64,000 nucleotides of DNA from Odontocerum albicorne (lineage: Eukaryota; Arthropoda; Insecta; Trichoptera; Odontoceridae): positions 8,905,246 to 8,969,245 of the forward strand of contig OX463838.1 in assembly GCA_949825065.1 (NCBI GenBank), written 5' to 3'. This document shows, piece by piece, positions 21,101-32,600 of this stretch. Numbering within the stretch: position 1 is the stretch's first letter; each line of letters starts with the position of its first letter. Position numbers and translations under genes: made by a program. The notes beneath the pieces are model-generated. The model made no database searches, had not been told where the DNA came from, and was given only the letters and a program-made list of their open reading frames with translations.

Positions 21101-21949
21101 TTGTTACTGTTGTAGATGTTAAACTATGGGTGTTGATAGTATCAAGAATCTATCTAAAGCAGGCATGGTGCCAAACTGTGGCCTACGAACCAGATTCAGC
21201 TAGTGAGGCCCATTTTTGTGTCCCGCTTGGGTATACAGTGTGATGTCACATGGCATAAACTACATTGGTGTAGTGATCCAGTGGACAAAATTCTTACTTT
21301 ATAGCACATGTTCCTTCACACTTATTATTTTGCTATAAATTTGTTATATCATTTTCTGGAAATGTCTAGAATGTTATGAGTAAAATTCTTCACCAGTAAT
21401 GTGTCATTTAACTGTAGTATTTTTCATTTATTTTCTGTCCTCCGGCTTTTTTTCTTCTATCCCTCCAGTTCTAAACAATAAACTGTATTAGCTTTAATGG
21501 AGAGATTACTGTATGCCAAATTCAATCAATAACAATAACCCTCTAGGCTGAACAACAAAACTTTCACTATCTTATGTAGCGAGAAATGCATTAAAAACTA
21601 CACACTGTCAAAAACCGCAAAGCTGCCTTTCTCTCCCCACAATCATTGAAGAATAAAAAAGTTCGATATTTTAAATTGAGTCTAATTCTAAAACAGGTGT
21701 GTTTAAAATGATTGATTGTCAAAATGTGAAATAGCTTTTATATTTTATCTATAGTGATTTTTCAAACATTTTTTTCCAGGTAACTACCAGTTGCCTAAGC
21801 TATATGCAAAGCTCCACTACTGCGTGTCATGCGCCATTCACAGCAAGGTGGTGAGGAACAGGTCCAAGAAGGATAGGCGTATCAGGACGCCCCCACAGCG
21901 CTCCTTCCCCAGGGACAACCGCACCAACCAGCCCAGGCCAAGGAAGTGA
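18169..21949 (+). CDS. RpS26: 40S ribosomal protein S26 (eS26), three exons, complete
   Basis: Coding exons are 18169-18171 (the ATG alone, donor GTGCGT), 18746-18920 (acceptor TTTTTAG, donor GTAAGT) and 21780-21949 (acceptor TTTTTCCAG, stop TGA). The phases join to 348 nt, or 115 residues, normal for eS26. The product starts M-T-C-K-R-R-N and carries [20 protein letters not shown] (the zinc-binding CxxC pair), [19 protein letters not shown] and [19 protein letters not shown] (second CxxC), then a basic tail. eS26 sits at the mRNA exit channel of the small subunit. A Cys replaces the usual Lys at position 3. AATAAA occurs at 21988-21993. Intron 2 is 2.9 kb and contains a dead Tc1-like element, a SINE and a 240-bp tandem duplication. 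The exon assignment is firm; the one-codon first exon is inferred from the splice site and family gene structure. Confidence 0.95.
19180..20470 (+). mobile_element. Dead Tc1-like transposon in RpS26 intron 2
   Basis: The plus strand gives an N-terminal HTH with [20 protein letters not shown] and [10 protein letters not shown], then [12 protein letters not shown] (first Asp region). Much later comes [20 protein letters not shown] plus NVWALMK, the C-terminal Tc1 catalytic block. Stops and frameshifts are frequent. A tRNA-derived SINE (about 20070-20196) splits the segment just before the last block. Inverted ends were not resolved. Confidence 0.75.
20070..20196 (-). repeat. tRNA-derived SINE
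   Basis: The minus strand reads GTGGCCTGGTGGTAAGACA (A-box region), then GGTTGCGGGTTCGATCCCCG (B-box and T arm with a perfect GCGGG/CCCGC stem). It continues into GCTGGAACCCAGATTTTTTT. The acceptor stem cannot pair, so this is a SINE head and not a functional tRNA. Similar heads occur on the plus strand at 23036 and 59330. It interrupts the Tc1-like element and so is younger than it. Confidence 0.75.
20695..21165. repeat. 240-bp tandem duplication in RpS26 intron 2
   Basis: Two units of period 240 bp (20695-20934 and 20935 to about 21165) share TCTTGTTTAGTTATTTTTTT through AATCTATCTAAAGCAGGC with about two substitutions. The junction carries the short sequence GTACTTTCTA in the first unit only. 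The high identity indicates a recent duplication. Confidence 0.9.
21166..21700. other. Intronic repeat debris
   Basis: The first 80 bases (GCCAAACTGTGGCCTACGAACC ... GTGAGGCCC) look like the edge of a hAT-type repeat whose ends read 'CAAACTGTGGCCCGCG'. The rest is AT-rich intron. Confidence 0.3.
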
Positions 21950-22049
21950 ACATCTCACCCTTTACTATTATTCCGCTATTAAGTCTTAATAAAAAAAACT
22001 TTATATAGCTATACTCTTTTATTTAAACTTCCCCTCTTGCCCTATACTA

Positions 22050-22617
22050 TAGGGTCTTTCAAATTGAGCAGTTTTTTAAATTAAATTTTATTTAACTCTT
22101 GAATAAAACACACAATTTGCTTTGATTTCAAAAAACTTTTTAATGGTCATTGAAGTATACTCATCCAGTACTGTATACCATACTGTATACCATTTAAACA
22201 TAATAAACAATGTCCACCTCTTGCAGCTCCACAGATGTCCACTCTTTTGTCAAAAATTTCGAAGACGTTTCGGCATAATTGCTATTCTAACTCGCCAATA
22301 ATGCGAATAATTTCGTCCTTTAGCTCAGGAATTGATTGGGGGTCATTCTTATAGACCTGGCTTTTCACGTAACCTCAGAGAAAATAGTCCAACGGTGTCA
22401 GTACACATGATCTTGGTGGCCAATTAACATCACCGTTTCCGGAGATTGCAATAGATACAATAATTCTCAATTTGAACGCGTTATATTGTATACGGCTCCA
22501 TTTTTATAAATGTCATACATTACACTTCTCAAATGTCATAAGACCTAGGCATGTTCGCGACGTCATCTGTGTTTTATCCAAGAATTTAAAAAAAACCGCT
22601 CCATTTGAAAGACCCTG
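22050..22617 (-). mobile_element. Non-autonomous element carrying a DDE transposase C-terminus, copy 1
   Basis: The ends AGGGTCTTTCAAATTGAGC and its inverse (CCATTTGAAAGACCCT) are flanked by TA. The minus strand still reads WPPRS, LTPLDYFLWGYVKS, NDPQSIPELKDEI and KRVDICGAARGGHLADI-like text with stops. This is the C-terminal catalytic block of the same 'FLWGYVKS' DDE family seen at 6560 and 43860. The N-terminal two thirds are absent. Copy 2 is at 36745-37302. Confidence 0.75.
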
Positions 22618-22718
22618 TAGAATTTTAAAAATTATTTGAATTGTTGCATAAACTTGTTTTTACTCTGTAATTTTCAAGCAATGAGAGTTTACATACATGT
22701 TGATTGAAAGATAGTTAA

Positions 22719-22974
22719 CACGTTGATCGCCGTGTCAGCCACCGGTGGCTGACACGGCATACCTAACTTCAGAGTGTCATTCTGTCCGTCGGCTACGCGC
22801 TCTGTATTAAACTTGGCCGACATGGCCCTTTTCTATCTTACTACGATATAGCCTTAGGATATCTTCATGGTTCTAAAAGATATACTCATGAATGTGATAG
22901 GTAGGTTATATTAAATTAAAAACGTAAAAACATTTTTTGGACATTTTACGAAAATCCTATTGGCGATCAATGTG
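22719..22974. mobile_element. piggyBac-type MITE with TTAA flanks
   Basis: TTAA stands at 22715-22718 and 22975-22978. The inner ends CACGTTGATCGCC and GGCGATCAATGTG are inverted repeats with one mismatch. Just inside the left end is a perfect 30-bp palindrome (15-base arm GCCGTGTCAGCCACC). TTAA duplication is specific to the piggyBac superfamily. No coding frame; 256 bp. Confidence 0.8.
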
Positions 22975-23029
22975 TTAACAGAACACTAGGTTGAGAAAAT
23001 AATTGATTAAGAATGCTCAAAAGGGCAAT

Positions 23030-23190
23030 CTCCTAGGCCTAGTTAGTAAGACACCTGTATTCCAACCCAGGGTTACGGGTTTGATTGCCATTGGTACCCA
23101 ATCTTTACTTATGGCCTCTGGTTGGCTGGAACAAATATCACCATGGCAACCAGGATGATTTGTCAGGATACACTATACAATGAAAGTGTA
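23030..23190 (+). repeat. tRNA-derived SINE, diverged
   Basis: CCTAGTTAGTAAGACACCTG (A-box region) is followed by GGGTTACGGGTTTGATTGCC (B-box). A SINE-body stretch follows (GGCCTCTGGTTGGCTGGAAC, then ACACTATACAATGAAAGTGT). The same body occurs at 30778-30960 and partly at 59325-59480. Confidence 0.65.
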
Positions 23191-24065
23191 ATATTTTTCA
23201 AAGGGCTTTAACCTACTTGCCTTTAGGTTTTTTTTCTATGTGTATACCTAAAATATGCTGGCTTTTTTTACATTTTTCAAAGTGCGAATTTTGTCAGTCG
23301 ATTTCAAGAAAGCATTTTTTTTAAATCAGTTCATTTTATATAATTATTTGCATTTTACTTGTCAACGCATGGTTTTGCCAATAAAAATATCTCAAGACAC
23401 TTGGTACGATAACTTGGTGAATTTTAAAGCATGATAAACAAAAACCTACTATATAATCTGAACTCTTTCCTAACTTATTTGCGCCCATATGAAAGATTTT
23501 ACTCCAAAAATGGCCAATATAAACACTGGATAAAATACCTATAACCAAACCATACCTAATAAAAACAAATCTAATGATACAAAATAATATTAAAGAAAAA
23601 TAAAATATGCGCTACAAACAATAAGTAAACAAATGTTTATATAAATATAACTAAATAATTTAGATGGTTTTACCACAAATATGCCAAGTAGATAGCGAAA
23701 TAAAAACTTGAGGCAAATGGAATACAGTCTAGGTATAATCTGATTATAAAAAGGTTTATGAAGACTGTTTGTACCTGTGGCGGATGAAATAGGAGTTGGG
23801 TATTTCTATTACCACTGTGGACATGCCTAGGGTATTTAATAAATAATTCCCATAATGTGCAACATTTCAAAGAAAACAATACATTTGTAAGCTTCGAGAT
23901 TAAGTGTCTATGAAGGTCTTGTACCTGCAACAGTAGAGTATAATTTGCTGAGAATATAGAGTATTTCATTCAGTAAAAGTTTAAACTGTTACATTTTAAA
24001 CGATTTCAATAAAAAGTTATTGGTATTCTTGGTTCGGATGAATCTGTGACATCTGGTTAATTTCT
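23191..24065. other. AT-rich intergenic sequence
   Basis: No gene supported; frames on the minus strand (23336-23969) look like chance readings. Confidence 0.3.
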
Positions 24066-24069
24066 AATA

Positions 24070-25140
24070 CACAGTCTGTCCAATACGAAAGGAGAATAAT
24101 GGGAAATAAAATACAAGACATTGTTTTTATTCAAAACACACTCCTTGTGAGTCAATACAATACTGGAAGCGGTTGTAAAATTTTCTGAAGCACTCCTGAA
24201 ACTCATTCTTCGGAATTGCCTCCAAAATCGCATTCGAAGCCTTCTGGATGTCTGAAATTGTGTCGAAACGCTTTCCTTTCATTGCCAATTTCAGTTTTGG
24301 GAAGAAGTGGCATGAAACCAAATGTGGCGGGTGATCGATATTTTTTTTGGCCAAGAATTGCGTACAATCTTGCTTTTGTGCGCCGGTGCATTGTCATGCA
24401 ACAAAGACAATGCCCCTTGTTCCCGGTTTTCGGGTCGAACTCGAGTCTTGGCCCATAAACGATCCAAAATACCCAAGTACACATCGGCGATCACCATTTG
24501 ACCGAGTGTGAATTCCTTATGGATAATTTCTTTGGAATCAAAAAAAACGGTGAGCAGTCTTGATTCGGCTCTTCTGCATACGCGCTTTTTTTCGGTTTCG
24601 AAGATTATGGACCCTTCCATTCCGATCTCTGGCGCTTTGTAAGTGTCTCATACTAAAAGCACCATGTTTTATCACCTGTTACAATGCTTGACATGAAGTT
24701 TGGATCCATGTCAGTCGCTCTCTGCAAATTTTTTGATCATCAGTACAGACCTTTCGTTTGCCCAAATTTTTTGTTAAAATGAAAACAGTGGATTTAGTGA
24801 GCTCCTCGATGAGTCTAGTAGACGCACAACGATCATTTCGAAGAATTTCAACCGCTTTTTGAACATTTTCTTCAATTCAAACTGTCAATGATGGTCCAGG
24901 CCGTTGATCACCTTCAATGCTCTCTCTACCATCACGAAATCTTGCATACCACTTAAAAACGTTCTTATGACTCATTGCTTCACTACCATTAACAGTTTCA
25001 CTACCATAAATTATTTCAAAAGTTTCTATGGCACTTTTACCCAATTTAAAACAAAATTTAATATTGGCACGTTGCTCCATCGTTCCTTTTCCGACCGAGA
25101 CTTCAGAAGGTACTGTCAATTGTTACGTCATTACGAATGA
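24070..25140 (-). mobile_element. Mariner-like element of the GVQW3-related group, dead
   Basis: The minus strand starts near 25083 with MEQRANIKFCFKLGKSAIET and SHKNVFKWYARFRDGRESIE (N-terminal HTH). Later frames give STVYLGILDRLWAK, LSLLHDNAPAHKS, then DHPPHLVSCHFFPKLKLAMK, GKRFDTISDIQKAS and FQYCIDSQGVCFE. The third catalytic region is altered (PPHLVSCHFF in place of PPYSPDLAPCDFF), so both the spacing and the final Asp are damaged. Several frameshifts split the reading. The 3' terminus near 24075 begins CTGTCCAATACG. The 5' UTR merges into the tandem triplication that starts at 25112. Confidence 0.8.
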
Positions 25141-26623
25141 ACCAGCGATGCCAGCGCTTTGAAACTTTTATGGAAGATAGTCTAAATATGTCGCTAGATA
25201 ACTCGTTTCAGTATAAAGATTAGCACAATACTCTTTCTATCACTGTCGATGTCAGTAATTAGCTTGTCATCTTTATCCCTTATTACCCATGATCGTAGTT
25301 TAAATTTCCTTAGGAAGTATTTGACTGGTTGATTGAGGTCTTGTGTATCATTTCAAATAGAGTGGTTCTCTATCATATTTCTACATAGAATTGTGTTATT
25401 TGCACATTTTTGTCTTTACAGCAGGCCCTTTAATATTTTTGTTTAGCTCGTTGATTTTGTAGTATTCATTGTGTACATATTATGATTTCTCTTCATTGTG
25501 TACATATTATGATTTCTCTTCATTGTGTACATATTATGATTTCTCTTTCTTTGTTGTTTTTTTTTAATCAAAGCCCATGATTGAGAGAAGTGCAACTGAT
25601 AAATAAACTGTCAATTGTTACGTCATTACGAATGAACCAGCGATGCCAGCGCTTTGAAACTTTTATGGAAGATAGTCTAAATATGTCGCTAGATAACTCG
25701 TTTCAGTATAAAGATTAGCACAATACTCTTTCTATCACTGTCGATGTCAGTAATTAGCTTGTCATCTTTATCCCTTATTACCCATGATCGTAGTTTAAAT
25801 TTCCTTAGGAAGTATTTGACTGGTTGATTGAGGTCTTGTGTATCATTTCAAATAGAGTGGTTCTCTATCATATTTCTACATAGAATTGTGTTATTTGCAC
25901 ATTTTTGTCTTTACAGCAGGCCCTTTAATATTTTTGTTTAGCTCGTTGATTTTGTAGTATTCATTGTGTACATATTATGATTTCTCTTCATTGTGTACAT
26001 ATTATGATTTCTCTTCATTGTGTACATATTATGATTTCTCTTTCTTTGTTGTTTTTTTTTAATCAAAGCCCATGATTGAGAGAAGTGCAACTGATAAATA
26101 AACTGTCAATTGTTACGTCATTACGAATGAACCAGCGATGCCAGCGCTTTGAAACTTTTATGGAAGATAGTCTAAATATGTCGCTAGATAACTCGTTTCA
26201 GTATAAAGATTAGCACAATACTCTTTCTATCACTGTCGATGTCAGTAATTAGCTTGTCATCTTTATCCCTTATTACCCATGATCGTAGTTTAAATTTCCT
26301 TAGGAAGTATTTGACTGGTTGATTGAGGTCTTGTGTATCATTTCAAATAGAGTGGTTCTCTATCATATTTCTACATAGAATTGTGTTATTTGCACATTTT
26401 TGTCTTTACAGCAGGCCCTTTAATATTTTTGTTTAGCTCGTTGATTTTGTAGTATTCATTGTGTACATATTATGATTTCTCTTCATTGTGTACATATTAT
26501 GATTTCTCTTCATTGTGTACATATTATGATTTCTCTTCATTGTGTACATATTATGATTTCTCTTTCTTTGTTGTTTTTTTTTAATCAAAGCCCATGATTG
26601 AGAGAAGTGCAACTGATAAATAA
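25112..26623. repeat. Triplicated 495-bp segment with internal 27-bp minisatellite
   Basis: Units start with ACTGTCAATTGTTACGTCAT at 25112, 25607 and 26102. The first two are exactly 495 bp. The third is 522 bp because the internal 27-bp repeat (ATTGTGTACATATTATGATT plus TCTCTTC) has four copies instead of three. Apart from this the three units appear identical. The first unit begins inside the 5' flank of the mariner, so mariner-derived sequence was amplified. The open frame 26433-26681 is an artefact of the 27-bp repeat. Confidence 0.95.
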
Positions 26624-26811
26624 ACTGATGATAAATCAAAATGATATTATGATTTTTATACATTTCACTCTTTAATCTCATATAAAAAATGTTAAAACAA
26701 AATGAATATTACGAAAACCTTTTTCTTTCTTTATTTACTTCAATAGCTATGTTAGGTCACATGGATGCAGTTTTTTTCTTATCTTTCCTTTCAGAGGGTT
26801 TAAGTCCCAAT

Positions 26812-27420
26812 CAATGTTCTCTCTAATTTTCCGAAGGTTATGTGCGCAAAAGACCAATGCTGTGCAACTTTAAAAGGAAATTAAAATTTTTGTGCGCCAC
26901 ATAATGGTATTTAGACCTACTAAACTAAATGGTTAATTTTTAAATAATTAACAGATTATACAGACAGTTCACAGATTTCGCACGGACTTCGTCACCAGGT
27001 AAAGAATCGCACAGGCACTTTGACAGCTGTCTGTACACTATATCTCATGAGAGAAGGTCGTTTTTTTGCAGAATGCGCCACCGTCGCTCAGCGAACCAGT
27101 GGGGCCATTTGACAACTTAAAAAACACTATCATCGCCGTTGATAGCCGCCGATTGTTTTTGCTCAAAGGATGATATTAAAAGTGTTTATTTTTATGAATC
27201 ATCAAATATATGACATTTCATTTCATGCTACCAACTTGGTAGCACAAGGAATGTGACGTCAGTAGGCATAATTTCGCTATGTAGCTGGTGCTGCCAGTTT
27301 TTTACGGGTAGCCGGTGTTGCCAGTGTAACTCAATGTTAGGAACTCATCCTAACGCTGGTGTAACTTTTGTGCGCTCTGTTGTAATGTATGTGCGCGTGC
27401 ACAGCTTAGAGGGAACATTG
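26812..27420. mobile_element. hAT-like element, copy C
   Basis: The ends CAATGTTCTCTCTAA and TTAGAGGGAACATTG are inverted. The 8-bp target duplication is GTCCCAAT (26804-26811) and GTCCTAAT (27421-27428), one mismatch. Length 609 bp with no transposase. The termini match copies A (9835) and B (41676), though the interior differs (it contains AAAGAATCGCACAGGCACTT and a GTGCGCGTGCACAGC subterminal stretch). Confidence 0.85.
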
Positions 27421-27442
27421 GTCCTAATACAAGGGCTTTATA

Positions 27443-28730
27443 TTAGGTCCTTACATATGAAATTGGCGTTTTGTTTGGGAGGAACATAAAGTTGATTTTT
27501 TTTTAATATAATATATTTATTTAATCAAAGTATGTACCATTGCTATCTATGCACTTTTGCCATCTCATAGGTAGTTCATCGATCCCTTTACTAAAAAAAC
27601 CATTCGGACGGGAATCAATAAAATCTTTGAAGTCGGTTTGGACTGCCCCATCGGAGTTGAATTTTTTCCCTTGCAAGAAGTTATCCAAATTTCGAAAAAA
27701 ATAGTAATCTGTTGGGGCAAGGTCCGGAGAGTACGGTGGATGTCTTAGACATTCCAATTGAAGCTCTTCTAATTTGGTAGCCGTCTGTTGTGCAGTGTGT
27801 GGTCTAGCGTTATCATGAAGCAGCAGTGGCCTAGAGCGATTAACCAGCCTCGGTTGTTTAGCAGCTAGCTTTTCCATCATGGTTTGCAGTTGCTGACAAT
27901 AGACATCTGCCGTAATCGTCTGGCCAGATTTAAGAAAGCTGTAGTGAACGACACCAGCACTAGTCCACCAAACGCTCACAAGTAACTTTTTTTGGAGTCA
28001 ATTTTCGCTTGGGGCATGGTTTGGCTGGTTCGGCAGGGTTCAGCCATTGCGATGAGCGCTTCCGATTATCATACAGGATCCACTTTTCATCACAGGTAAT
28101 GATTCGATTCAAAATCCCTTCATTATTGTGCCGGTTGAGTAATGCAACGCAGCAGTCAACGCGCGTTTGTTGATTTGCTTCACTCAATTCGTGAGGTACC
28201 CACCTTTCAAGCTTTTTCACCTTCCCAATTTGCTTCAAGTGGATTAAAACAGTTTTATCACTAACATCGCAGCCTGCAGCTAACTCGGACGTGGTTTGCG
28301 ATGGATCCGCTTCCACAATAGCCTTCAATTCTTCATTATCAACTTTGGTCTCCGGCCGTCCACGGGGCTTTTTCTGCAGGTCGAAATTTCCAGAACGAAA
28401 ACGTTGGAACCAAAAACGCACTGTATTTTCTTTTGCGGCACCGTCGCCATACACATCATTAATCCTTCGAGGCGTTTCTGCAGCACTGGTGCCACGGTGG
28501 AACTCGTACTCGTAAATAACGCGATATTTCAAGTTTTCCATTTTGTAAACTGAGTGACGCAAAGAAAAAAAACAATTGAGGAAAAAACAAATGAATTATA
28601 ATTTTCGAAACACAAATACTTGAGTAAATAGCTGTATAAATTTTAATTTGGAATTCCTAACCAAAGAGAAGATATTTGAGATCAAAGTTGCCAGTGCGGC
28701 AAAACGCCAATTTCATATGTAAGGACCTAA
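27443..28730 (-). mobile_element. Mariner, Hsmar1/cecropia-like, copy 2 (single frameshift)
   Basis: The ends TTAGGTCCTTACATATGAAA lie next to TA at both sides. The transposase starts at 28562 or the inner Met (MENLKYRV...) and runs to 27960. There one extra T in a T-run (27987-27993) shifts the frame. The remaining C-terminal half (27979-27521) is open and includes LLLHDNARPH, HPPYSPDLAPTDYYFF and the natural end KCIDSNGTYFD. Apart from the extra base this copy is full length, with all three catalytic Asp regions present. Compared with copy 1 the lesions do not coincide. Confidence 0.92.
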
Positions 28731-28734
28731 TAGA

Positions 28735-29640
28735 ATGCAACAATGAGTAGTGCGTGTAGGTATTCTGTGCGGAATGATGTAGTAATGTCATAATAATTAC
28801 TTGTGTTACATACATAACATTACACCATCTCCCTGTCGAAGAGAACAGAGCATCTGACTTTTTTAATGTGACGCATATCTTTCGCCTTCTCTACATCATA
28901 CTGTTCCTACCATTTCTCTGACTTTTATTGCTATCTCTATATTCAGTTGCTATATACTACTACATGAAAATATATTTAAATAACTAAAAAAAATTAACTT
29001 CTGGCAAATTAACCTTAAATACATACTTACCATCAATACCATGTTTCTTTTGAGTTCGGCAGAGAGGACAGATCACAATATCTTATCAATAAACACACCT
29101 CTTACCTCCTATACATCTCGATAAACAGGATTTTTTTTATTTGGACATAATCATGCAAAAAGGACCCAACCCACACCACCTATTCTGAGATAATAGAGAA
29201 AATATCTCACCGCATTGTATGATGCAAAACTTGAAGATTTCATTTAAAAATTAAATATCTATTTAACGGGTTTGGTATATTTACACAGATTATCTATACT
29301 TATTGATTTCCCTCCGTCGAAATTTCTCAAATTATCTCTTATTTTTTTCTTGCTTTTCAATAATTTCTAATATAGGTTTATATTAATTTATTTTGTAAGT
29401 CTTTAACAACTCAATTCTCTATATGTGTAAAAACCATCTTATGATAAATTTATTAATTATACCTGAAATAAGAAATTCGTTACAATTTTAAAATATTAAA
29501 AGGATATTTATATGTGGCATGGAATTAAAAAAAAAAACAAAAATGTGGAAAAAATATATAATAATAATATACAATAAAAGTTACAAACATAATATGAAAT
29601 TGTATGTTTACCAACTTGCACATCAAAATGCAAGTTTACC
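28735..29640. other. AT-rich sequence downstream of HAP40-like gene
   Basis: It includes long A runs and AAGTTTACCAACTTGCACAT repeated twice at 29606-29655. The minus-strand 3' untranslated region of the HAP40-like gene should extend into its right part. No polyadenylation signal can be chosen with confidence. Confidence 0.35.
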
Positions 29641-29688
29641 AACTTGCACATTAAAATATGGTCGGTAAAATTTTAGTTTCTTGATTAT

Positions 29689-32600
29689 TTATAAATTGGA
29701 TTCGTAAATATCTATAAGCACATTTACAAGGTCAATTTGTTCAAGTGTAAGAAAAATTTTCATTTCTGTCTGTAAACTTATTAGGGTTTTAACATCATTC
29801 ATTTTACAAGCACATAATACAGATTGTAACTGCAAAATCAACTCAGGGTGCATCAGTGAGTCTGGAAAAAATTCAACCAAAACATGAGGTTAAGAAAATT
29901 AAATTAAATATTGCATCAAATTCAGGACCTCTATTTATTATATCAGTTCTGTAAATATGAAACTGGCATTTTTCATCGCCAGTCACAATTCGGTGGAGAA
30001 ATGATTTTCTTCTGTACCTGTTGAGCAGCATTTCGCATGTGGTTTTTCTGCTGTCTTTCATTCAGTTCATGTGGAAGCCATTTACCTACCTTCTGGATCT
30101 TGCCCATGGCTTTCAAACGTATGGAGACGGCTTCTCGTTGCACATTTAATTGATCCGCGAGTTGTTGCGTTTGAGCGTCATCCTCATCCAACAATGCTTG
30201 CAATTCGGCGTCTTCAAACTTTCTCGGTGGTCTTCCACGTTCTTCATTTCTCACGTCAAAATCGCCACTTTTAAATTTTTTAAACCACTCATAGCACTGT
30301 GATTTACCAAAGGCATGCTCACCGTAAGCTTCGACAAGCATTCGATGCGATTCTGCAGCAGTTTTCTTCAAATTGTAACAGAAAATCAATGCTGTCCGCA
30401 AATCGTAGTTTTCAGGCACAAAAACAGACATGATCAACGCTATGAAAACATATGTAGTTGTATTAAATTTGTGTTGTTGTGAGTTAGAAGTCTTTGACAA
30501 ATTTAAACACAAGAAAAAGGCGTCAATGACGCGATTCGACAATCACTACATTGACAACTAGAGCCATCTATGAGCTAATTCTGGTTTCATATTTACATAC
30601 CTGGTATTATATACAGCGTGGATGCTATATATGTCATGAAAAAAAGTAAGAAGATAAAAAAAATTATCAAAACACCACTAAAACTTTACTTCTGGATTTG
30701 TGTGTTGTAGTGGGCTTGTCTAGATGGTTTATAAACTGGTTCAATGTCACAACACTGACTGAAAATGACGACTTTCGTAGCCTAATTCGTAAAACATGGG
30801 TGCTATAGATTTAATTCCCATTGGAATCCATATCCAGTTCTAGTTTTCACTAAAGGCCACTAATATCTTTCTGGTTGGAGAGATTGCCATATGATAATAG
30901 ACTCATGGTCATGTTGTACTATATCCAATGAAAGTTTAATATTAACAAAATTAGACAGTTTGTTCCAAGATTCCACCACTCGGTAACTAAACAAGTTTTC
31001 CTCTCATTGTTGTAGAATTATGCTTTGAAGAGTTTCTTCTTATGCCTTTTCAATGTGTGCTTTGGTTTAAAGAAACTTGCTGAAGTTCCGGCACTCAAAA
31101 TTATTGGACAATATCCGATAACACTTAATCAAGTTTCCACATTTTATTCTTTTTTACAGTAAATAATTTAAATAATCACAGTCCTTAAGCCAGATTTGTC
31201 AAGACAGTTTAGAATATTGGTTAGTCACTGTTGAACACTTTCAAGAAGTTCAATGCTCTTCATAAAATAAGGATTCTATATTTGGTAACCAAATTCTATT
31301 AGAGATTTTACATAGGTTTTAAAGATTTACAAAAATACTATACTATACTACGATTATGTCGACAAAACTCACTTCGGAGATAAGTAAAAAACACACATGT
31401 GCATTGGAAACCAATCCTAATTTATGGTATTTTCTACAGAATTAGGTACACAGTTTTATCAGATTGTTTTCAAAGACTTCCTATGTGTTAGTATTTGTAT
31501 ATTATTATTATTTCTGATTTAATTGATATTAAAATGTTAAACATAACTTATATTTTAGATTTTTTTTGTATTAAAATAGTGATTAAGTTAATAGTGGCAT
31601 ACAGTGGAGATTTATCAGATTAAAGCCCTCAAAAGACTGCAAGTCCCTAGATGATGAAAGTGATGACGATATAAAATCACAATTAAAATATATTGCTTTG
31701 ACTTACAGACACACTTTGGAATCTACTAGCCATAAGTGTGGCTGTATTGACTCAAATATAAGTCATTAAGGTTAAAAGGCATTTACATATATGAAAAAAA
31801 CTGTCTTACCATGGGATTGAGCAGAGTCATTCTCATTTTCTAATGAAAACTTTTCAATTATTTTGACTAGTGATGCTGGAATTGTTTTTGGGGATGGTTG
31901 TACAATTAAATATAAAAGAAGTCTGTTCACTTCACATCTGAAATGAAATAGTGCGAACTAAATTAATATATAATTCATATTGATCTTGATGTTTTTTTAA
32001 ATATATATAATTCATATGATAAGTGACTTCTTTAAGTATTTTGGGTTACTCATCATTAGCGATGGAGGATGTGCAGCAGATGTAACACATAGAATTAGTG
32101 TGGGATGGATGAAGTTTAGATCAATGACGGGAGTTCTATGTGATCCGAAAATGCCAGTAAAGTTTAAAGGAAAAGTATACCAAACAATTGTCAGACCCGC
32201 ACTCCTCTATGGCTCCGAATGCTGGACGATGTATAACTCTTACTCTAGGCAACTAGAAACTGCTGAAATGCGCATGCTAAGATGGTCAGCTGGTGTGTCC
32301 CTAAGAGACAAAATAAAAAGCTCACGCATTCGTGGAAGCCTAGGTATTACAGACATCAACAGCAAGATGGAGGAGAGGCGATTGGGATGGTATGGGCACG
32401 TTGGACGCAGAGCACCCGATCACATTGTGAACCAAGCAATCTCCATGGATCTTCTTCGAATAACAACCAGAGGAAGACCAAAGAATTCATGGGTGATGCA
32501 AAAAGATAACCTGATGCAGAGGCACGGCCTGGGGGACGTAGTCCGGGACAGAAGAGCATACAACCTGAGGACGAGGAGAGCTGACCCCAACAGTCTTCGC

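Noticed and set aside
26433..26681. Open frame with repeated MKRNHNMYT
   Set aside because: Artefact of the 27-bp repeat within the triplicated segment.
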